Below, in pieces: positions 40,033 to 44,874 of a stretch of 44,874 nt of DNA. Under the pieces are notes generated by a model. That model was not told where the DNA came from. It worked only from the letters and a program-made list of their open reading frames with translations, and made no database searches. The stretch spans positions 1 to 44,874 of the forward strand of contig DVNN01000248.1 of NCBI GenBank assembly GCA_018714325.1, given 5' to 3'. Numbering within the stretch: position 1 is the first letter of the stretch; every line of letters starts with the position of its first letter. This DNA is from Candidatus Pelethocola excrementipullorum (GTDB lineage: Bacteria > Bacillota > Clostridia > Lachnospirales > Lachnospiraceae). The position numbers were made by a program, and so were the translations under genes.

Positions 40033-41004
40033 TCATCCATTGTCAGTATCGGATACTGTCTCGTGAGCCGAAGATTCTATCTTAGCGTCCCTGTTTACGA
40101 TATAAATGCCTACACAAACCAGTAGTAAAGAAATCAATCCGTTGAAGCTGAAGGCCTGATTTCGTTCCTGTAAAAATATTGCCGACAACAGGAAGCCAAA
40201 CACCGGATTCATGAATCCGAATACGGAGACCTGGCTCACAGGATTATATTTCAGCAAAATTCCCCAGAGTGTAAAGGCTACTGCAGATATGATGGCCATA
40301 TAGAATAATAGAGCGGCACCTGCAATTGAAGGAACATTCAGCCTTCCGCCTGTGGCAAACCCACAGATACACAGGAGAATCCCACCCAGTAAGAATTGAT
40401 AACCACTTAACAGTACCGGATTTTCATCTGCGGAATATTTTTTAATCAATACGGATGATATAGAATAGCTAAGGGCTGACAGGAATACGGCGCCTTCTCC
40501 TTTAAGACTCAGGCTCATATCCAGTCCACCTCCCGCCAGGTTGATGATTACAATCCCTGAGAATCCCAACAGACAGCCTATGAATTTCATTAAGGTAAAC
40601 TTCTCATAGCGGACCACTAAAGTTGCAATCAATATCGAGAGAAAGACATTGGAGGCTACGATGATGGCGGATTTTACTCCTGAGGCATGAGCTAATCCCA
40701 TATAAAAAAACACATATTGAAGGAAGGTTTGTATCAATGCCAGTTTTATGATTGGGGCCCAGGCAGCCCTTCTGGGTAACAGAAACTTCTTTTGTAATAA
40801 GCTTCCCAGTATAATAACCAGAATGCCAGCCAGGGTAAATCGAATCCCGGCAAAAAGTAATTGGCTTGCGAAGTCGTCAGAAGCTATTGAGAATAGCTGA
40901 TACCCTATCTTTATGCTGGGAACCGCACTTCCCCACAAAAAACAGCTTATTAAAGCCAGCAGGCAGATAACCGGGGTTTTTGTTAAGGTTTCTTTTTTTA
41001 ACAT
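40033..41004 (-). CDS. EamA/DMT-superfamily transporter
   Basis: A 323-residue protein with about ten transmembrane helices in two EamA repeats: the first starts ISCFLWGSAVPSIKIGY, the second GEGAVFLSALSYSISSVLIKKY. It is a drug/metabolite-type exporter; substrate unknown. Pro and Gly placement (GFMNPVFGFLLSAIFLQE) fits the family's ninth-tenth helices. AAAGGATA lies ten bases before the ATG. Confidence 0.87.
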   Translation of the reverse strand: MLKKETLTKTPVICLLALISCFLWGSAVPSIKIGYQLFSIASDDFASQLLFAGIRFTLAGILVIILGSLLQKKFLLPRRAAWAPIIKLALIQTFLQYVFFYMGLAHASGVKSAIIVASNVFLSILIATLVVRYEKFTLMKFIGCLLGFSGIVIINLAGGGLDMSLSLKGEGAVFLSALSYSISSVLIKKYSADENPVLLSGYQFLLGGILLCICGFATGGRLNVPSIAGAALLFYMAIISAVAFTLWGILLKYNPVSQVSVFGFMNPVFGFLLSAIFLQERNQAFSFNGLISLLLVCVGIYIVNRDAKIESSAHETVSDTDNG

Positions 41005-41112
41005 GGTTTTTATCCTTTCGTGATAACTGCTCTTATGTATGATCTACAGTACGGAAATAAGATAGACAAATCCATGCATTTTGCATATTCGTCGCAAAGC
41101 CTTCCTTCCTAT

Positions 41113-41144
41113 AAAAAGAGCTGTTGTCCTGAGACAACAGCTCT
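41113..41144 (-). terminator. Rho-independent terminator of fhs
   Basis: On the minus strand a perfect 12-bp stem AGAGCTGTTGTC/GACAACAGCTCT (41117-41144) with a four-base loop is followed by TTTTTATAGG. Confidence 0.9.
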
Positions 41145-41177
41145 ATTCTACCATATCAAATTAGAAAATGCCAGATA

Positions 41178-42866
41178 TCAGAACAGTCCTGAAATCTTTC
41201 CGGTCTCATCCACATCAATCCGCTCTGCGGCAGGACGTTTGGGAAGGCCAGGCATAGTCATGATCTCTCCTGTCAGGGCAACGATAAAGCCTGCTCCTGC
41301 AGAGATCTTTAGGTTCCGAACGGTCACTTCGAAATCAGTGGGGGCTCCCAGTTTCGTCTGATCGTCGGTCAGGGAGTATTGGGTCTTAGCTACACAGATC
41401 GGGCAGTCTCCATATCCAAGTGCCTCCAGCTGTTTGGCCTGCTTAGCCGCCGCTGCTGTCAGAACCACCTGTTTTCCACCGTAGATCTTCTGTACGATCT
41501 GATTCAGTTTATCCTCGATACTTCCCTCTAATTCATAAGAGAAGGAGAAACCGCTGTTATCTTCATCACAGAGTTTGATTACTTCTTCTGCCAGTCGAAC
41601 GCCGCCTTCGCTGCCCTTTGCCCATACTTCGGAAAGTGCCACGTTAACGCCCAGCTCCTTACACTTTGTCTCCACCAGGTCAAGCTCTGCCTTGGTGTCT
41701 GTGGGGAATGCATTGATGGCTACAACGCATGGCAGATGATATACATTCTTAATGTTGCCCACGTGTTTCAGAAGGTTTGGAAGTCCTTTTTCCAGTGCTT
41801 CCAGGTTCTCGTTGTTCAGATCCTCCTTTGCAACGCCGCCGTTGTACTTCAGGGCACGTACCGTCGCTACGATAACAACCGCATTTGGTTTCAGACCTGC
41901 CATCCGGCACTTGATATCCAGGAACTTCTCTGCGCCCAGATCCGCGCCGAATCCTGCCTCTGTGATACAGTAATCTCCTAATTTCAGAGCCATCTTGGTG
42001 GCTGTTACGGAGTTGCATCCATGTGCGATGTTGGCGAAGGGGCCGCCATGCACGATTGCAGGAACATGCTCCAGAGTCTGTACCAGGTTTGGTTTCAGGG
42101 CATCCTTCAGAAGTGCACACATAGCACCTTCCGCATGAAGATCCCCTGCAGTTACCGGTTTCTGTTCTGCTACTTTGCCGTATGTGTAACCGATGACAAG
42201 CCTGGAAAGCCTTGCCTTCAGGTCGGTGATATCGTCGGCCAGACAGAGCACGGCCATGATTTCGGAAGCAACCGTGATATCATATCCGTCCTCACGAGGG
42301 GTGCCGTTGGTTCTTCCGCCAAGGCCGTCCACCACGTTACGAAGCTGGCGGTCATTCATGTCCACACATCTTCTCCATGTGATTTTTCTGGGGTCTATAT
42401 TAAGATCATTGCCCTGGAAGATATGATTGTCCACCATGGCAGCCAGAAGGTTGTTTGCCGCACCAATCGCGTGGAAATCACCTGTAAAGTGCAGGTTGAT
42501 GTCTTCCATGGGTACGACCTGAGCATATCCGCCGCCTGCAGCGCCTCCCTTAACGCCAAAGACAGGTCCCAGTGAAGGCTCGCGAAGGGCGACCATCACG
42601 TTCTTGCCCAGTTTCTGCATGGCATCAGCCAGTCCCACGGTAGTTGTGGTCTTACCTTCACCTGCCGGTGTGGGGTTGATGGCTGTAACCAATACCAGCT
42701 TTCCATTCTCGGCATTGGATTCCTTTAATAAGTTGTAGTCGATTTTAGCTTTGTACTTTCCGTACTGCTCCAGATATTTGTCATCAATACCTGCCTTTGC
42801 AGCGATTTCTGTAATCTGCTGCATCTCACACTCCTGAGCAATTTCGATGTCTGTCTTGAATCCCAT
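41178..42866 (-). CDS. fhs: Formate-tetrahydrofolate ligase
   Basis: A 562-residue enzyme that makes 10-formyl-THF from formate, THF and ATP. This is a key methyl-branch step of the Wood-Ljungdahl pathway and a route for one-carbon supply. P-loop [10 protein letters not shown] is at 65-74; [13 protein letters not shown] and the C-terminal [26 protein letters not shown] are typical. ATG at 42864-42866 is used because AAGGAGG lies upstream; the earlier M at 42911 has none. It lies about 200 bases downstream of the folT gene, and folate regulation of the whole pair is possible. Confidence 0.95.
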   Translation of the reverse strand: MGFKTDIEIAQECEMQQITEIAAKAGIDDKYLEQYGKYKAKIDYNLLKESNAENGKLVLVTAINPTPAGEGKTTTTVGLADAMQKLGKNVMVALREPSLGPVFGVKGGAAGGGYAQVVPMEDINLHFTGDFHAIGAANNLLAAMVDNHIFQGNDLNIDPRKITWRRCVDMNDRQLRNVVDGLGGRTNGTPREDGYDITVASEIMAVLCLADDITDLKARLSRLVIGYTYGKVAEQKPVTAGDLHAEGAMCALLKDALKPNLVQTLEHVPAIVHGGPFANIAHGCNSVTATKMALKLGDYCITEAGFGADLGAEKFLDIKCRMAGLKPNAVVIVATVRALKYNGGVAKEDLNNENLEALEKGLPNLLKHVGNIKNVYHLPCVVAINAFPTDTKAELDLVETKCKELGVNVALSEVWAKGSEGGVRLAEEVIKLCDEDNSGFSFSYELEGSIEDKLNQIVQKIYGGKQVVLTAAAAKQAKQLEALGYGDCPICVAKTQYSLTDDQTKLGAPTDFEVTVRNLKISAGAGFIVALTGEIMTMPGLPKRPAAERIDVDETGKISGLF

Positions 42867-43072
42867 TGAAAAACCCTCCTTAATAAAGAATCTTATTTGG
42901 CAATCTGCCATTATTATCTATAAAAGCCAGGTATTCCGCATTTCCCGGCTCTTATATTCATATATGGTATCGGCATCGGCAAAAAAATTGCCGTACCTCC
43001 TAAAACCCTCACAATAACAGTCTATAATCTTCTCAGGCTGTCTCCGACATACAGCCTGTACTCCTATGTAAC
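42867..43072 (-). other. folT-fhs intergenic leader with two hairpins
   Basis: CAGGCTGT / ACAGCCTG (43034-43058) and CGGCAA / TTGCCG (42977-42993, poly-A/T loop) sit in the gap. An AAGGAGG site belongs to fhs. No T-run after either stem proves termination. An 84-codon frame crossing this gap lacks family resemblance and overlaps folT. Confidence 0.45.
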
Positions 43073-43624
43073 CTAAAATGCCTTCTGTTTCCCTATTCCC
43101 TGTATCACATGGGTCACAGGGCTGAAATATAATAGATTCGTTATCACACAATAAATCACTGTCATCGCACAAAACTGAATCAATCTCGCAGGCATAATCG
43201 CATAAAAATTATAACCATTAAACAGTACCAAACCTGCTGTAGTGAAAACAAGCGTGCAAAGCACGGATGACAGGGTTACCCCTACACTTAGCCATGCACC
43301 CTTCTTTATCTTCTTTCCCTTCAGGAACAACGGCTTAAATAAGGCCGGTACCACGCCCCACAGAATTGCCGCTATTGTAATCAAAGGATTAATTGCGTAT
43401 CCTTTCATAAAGCAACCGATGATGTCGGCAGAGAATCCTACAATGCCTCCGGCTGCCGGTCCAAACCAGAGCCCCGCCAAAATTGTACAGATACTTCCTA
43501 AAGAAATTCTGCCAAATCCAAGCTCGATTACGAATACTCTGGTTAATACCAGATGCATGGCAACCAAAACTCCTGAAAATACCATCGTCCTAATATTCCA
43601 ATTTGTCTTATACTTATCTTTCAT
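43073..43624 (-). CDS. folT: Folate ECF transporter substrate-binding component (FolT)
   Basis: A roughly 183-residue integral S-component with five or six helices. The family segment is ELGFGRISLGSICTILAGLWFGPAAGGIVGFSADIIGCF near residues 34-72. It captures folate (or THF) for the shared ECF energising module, encoded elsewhere. ATG at 43622-43624 is preferred since GGGAG lies nine bases upstream; the GTG two codons earlier is unlikely. The riboswitch in the 5' leader controls this ribosome site. Confidence 0.9.
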   Translation of the reverse strand: MKDKYKTNWNIRTMVFSGVLVAMHLVLTRVFVIELGFGRISLGSICTILAGLWFGPAAGGIVGFSADIIGCFMKGYAINPLITIAAILWGVVPALFKPLFLKGKKIKKGAWLSVGVTLSSVLCTLVFTTAGLVLFNGYNFYAIMPARLIQFCAMTVIYCVITNLLYFSPVTHVIQGIGKQKAF

Positions 43625-43632
43625 TGACACTT

Positions 43633-43819
43633 ACTCCCTTTCCTTTTCTTGTATAGTAGTTTACTACACTAAAGGGAGTGGTATCTCTTCAATGCAGTAG
43701 CGGACGCAACATTACATCGTGGAAACTAACCAGGTATTATCCCTGAAACATGGATTTCCTTCGTTCTCAGGCAACTTCCCATCCTTGAGACACTTTACGC
43801 GCAATATTTACTCTACTAT
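43633..43819 (-). promoter_or_regulatory. Tetrahydrofolate riboswitch with ribosome-site-sequestering hairpin
   Basis: On the minus strand, 43819 to about 43694 reads GTAGAG...GCGCGTAAAGTG...GGATGGG...ACGAAGG...CACGATGTAATG...GCGTCCGCTAC, matching the conserved THF riboswitch elements, with P1 AGTAG/CTACT. It is followed by ACTCCCTTT (43671-43679), which pairs perfectly with AAAGGGAGT (43633-43641) around an inner GTAGT/ACTAC stem. The second arm is the folT ribosome site, so control is translational. No aptamer search has been run. Confidence 0.85.
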
Positions 43820-43901
43820 CATGCTTGCTTAATATTAAGCTCATCAATCAATACTCCGTGCTTTTTACTGTTATTTCTTACAGCATATCAGACAGTATGG
43901 T

Positions 43902-44552
43902 TTACTGTGCCTGAACCGCTTTCAGCATATCGATGGACACATCTCCAACGACAGCCATATCCTCTCCATGATTAAAAGCCACAGGAAAATTATCAGAGAA
44001 TAGGATCTGGGCGGACGGCGGGAATTCATCATCGCCTGCCCATAGTATCATGCGGAGCTGAAGGCCGTTCAAAAACTCAAACTCATAGGAAATATCACCG
44101 AAAGTAAGCTTTTTACCTCCGATTTTCTCCATGACCGCCTCAAATTTATCCGCTTTATTTCCAAATCCGTATGCAAGTCGGAAGATGCATCGGCCTTGAA
44201 ACTGTTTAAAATACACCTCGCCCCATGGGATTTCCCGATATGTAAGGAATTCACCGGAGGATGGTGCCGCCGTCCCTTCGGTTAAAAACCGGAGCACGAG
44301 TATCCGTGCATTGGGCTTCTGCTCCAGAGGGAACCAACCAATCTCTTCTCCATCCAAATGGATGATCTCATAGTCCGGATGTGTAATCCGGTATGTAACA
44401 CCCATCAGACGAAGGGTGAAAGAGCCTGTCTTACTATCATATGGTATTCCGGTACGCTGACTGATATGCTCCGGATTTAAGTCCTGGTACGCCTTCAGAT
44501 AATGCTCAAAAGGCAGACGTTCTTTGCTATCTTTTTCATATCCAAAGTCCAT
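43902..44552 (-). CDS. DUF3786 domain protein
   Basis: A 216-residue cytoplasmic protein with the DUF3786 pattern: RTGIPYDSKTGSFTLRLMGVTYRI near 34-57, LVLRFLTEG, and the C-terminal AVFNHGEDMAV-like segment. Function is unknown; it often accompanies corrinoid or Wood-Ljungdahl genes in acetogens and related anaerobes. It begins one base after the stop codon of the ASKHA-type gene, so they are cotranscribed. A single compact domain, no membrane segment. Confidence 0.8.
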   Translation of the reverse strand: MDFGYEKDSKERLPFEHYLKAYQDLNPEHISQRTGIPYDSKTGSFTLRLMGVTYRITHPDYEIIHLDGEEIGWFPLEQKPNARILVLRFLTEGTAAPSSGEFLTYREIPWGEVYFKQFQGRCIFRLAYGFGNKADKFEAVMEKIGGKKLTFGDISYEFEFLNGLQLRMILWAGDDEFPPSAQILFSDNFPVAFNHGEDMAVVGDVSIDMLKAVQAQ

Positions 44553-44553
44553 A

Positions 44554-44874
44554 TCAATTCTCCTGAGTCGCTTTATATTGTTCTACGGACGGGAATAGAG
44601 ACGCGTCCGTATGTGGCAGAAAACAAGATGCTACGAATTCATCCATATAGCTGGGCACGGTTGACAATTCCAGATAGGTCATGTTCCTTGCCACCTCATA
44701 AGTCTTCTTCTCCGCCTGAGTGGATAACAACATGGTGTAGGCACCTGTCAGAGAAGAGTTGCCGATATAATGGAAACGCTCAATCGGAATATCAGGAAAC
44801 ATACCGATATTCACCGCATTCTTCATGTTGATGCCGCTGCCGATTCCTCCTGCCACATAGACATCTTCTATCAT
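44554..44874 (-). CDS. ASKHA-domain (RACo-like) corrinoid-activation protein, C-terminal fragment
   Basis: The 106 visible residues are the C-terminal end of a DUF4445-type protein. EDVYVAGGIGSGINMKNAV and GMFPDIPIERFHYIGNSSLTGA match the ATPase core of the reductive activator of corrinoid proteins, and the tail NMTYLELST is typical. The gene continues beyond the right edge; the first M in this fragment need not be its start. Such proteins use ATP to re-reduce cob(II)amide in corrinoid-dependent methyl transfer. It is followed by a DUF3786 gene, supporting a one-carbon/acetogenic context. Confidence 0.8.
   Translation of the reverse strand: MIEDVYVAGGIGSGINMKNAVNIGMFPDIPIERFHYIGNSSLTGAYTMLLSTQAEKKTYEVARNMTYLELSTVPSYMDEFVASCFLPHTDASLFPSVEQYKATQEN

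Noticed and set aside
42918-43172. 84-codon minus-strand frame between folT and fhs
   Set aside because: Overlaps the folT 3' end in another frame, no good ribosome site, no recognised domain; the gap looks like a leader with hairpins.
1-44874. CRISPR arrays, tRNA/rRNA genes, transposases, prophage genes
   Set aside because: None seen on either strand; the repeats present are few, not regularly spaced and have no associated Cas or transposase genes in the window.

Overview
The window reads as the chromosome of a low-to-medium GC Firmicute of class Clostridia. It is most likely an anaerobic gut-type Lachnospiraceae, possibly acetogenic. The signs are strong AGGAGG ribosome sites, an anaerobic ribonucleotide reductase (nrdD) behind paired NrdR boxes, fhs next to a tetrahydrofolate riboswitch and folT, and a DUF3786 gene beside the C-terminus of a corrinoid-activation-type ASKHA protein. 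Genus is inference only.

Positions 1 to about 29.2 kb form a large catabolic region, almost all on the minus strand. From right to left in transcription order:
(a) 29185-21834: an eight-gene operon (small unknown protein, AllA-like cupin, ribose-type ABC importer, PfkB kinase, eIF2B-like sugar-phosphate isomerase homologue, BtpA-family TIM barrel). It has a near-consensus promoter, a divergent DeoR-type regulator and a terminator.
(b) 21305-11723: a nine-gene operon (AlkP-superfamily hydrolase, beta-hydroxyacid dehydrogenase, LarA-like nickel-pincer racemase/epimerase homologue, a five-gene NitT/TauT-type ABC importer, GntR/HutC regulator). Its promoter is followed by a triple half-site operator.
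(c) 10563-11531: a stand-alone UroD-family (methyltransferase-like) gene.
(d) 7724-10272: larB-tauE and divergent larC, which make the nickel-pincer cofactor needed by LarA-like enzymes. larC lacks its second domain and no larE is in view.
(e) 7432-1: a second, paralogous NitT/TauT importer followed by SDR, zinc MDR, class II aldolase and 6-phosphofructokinase (cut by the window edge).
The likely logic is import of one or more unusual small anionic or sugar-acid-like compounds, dephosphorylation or desulfation, hydroxyl epimerisation by the nickel enzyme, oxidation or reduction, phosphorylation and aldol cleavage into glycolysis. Substrates cannot be read from sequence.

Positions 30.6-44.9 kb are ordinary housekeeping genes: hisC-like aminotransferase, YitT, YgjP-type metallopeptidase, mscL, a PdaB-like deacetylase, dapF, nrdD, an EamA exporter, fhs, folT and DUF3786, plus two unrecognised proteins.

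Two families of intergenic repeats stand out. One is a modular, terminally inverted element present three times (1131-1316, 30298-30533, 37543-37696). Two of its copies are direct repeats flanking most of the catabolic region. The other is a large hairpin element (21726-21826, 30221-30292). The most striking protein-level observation is that both NitT/TauT importers carry paired, complementary defects in their two ATPases, predicting one working and one degenerate ATP site per transporter.
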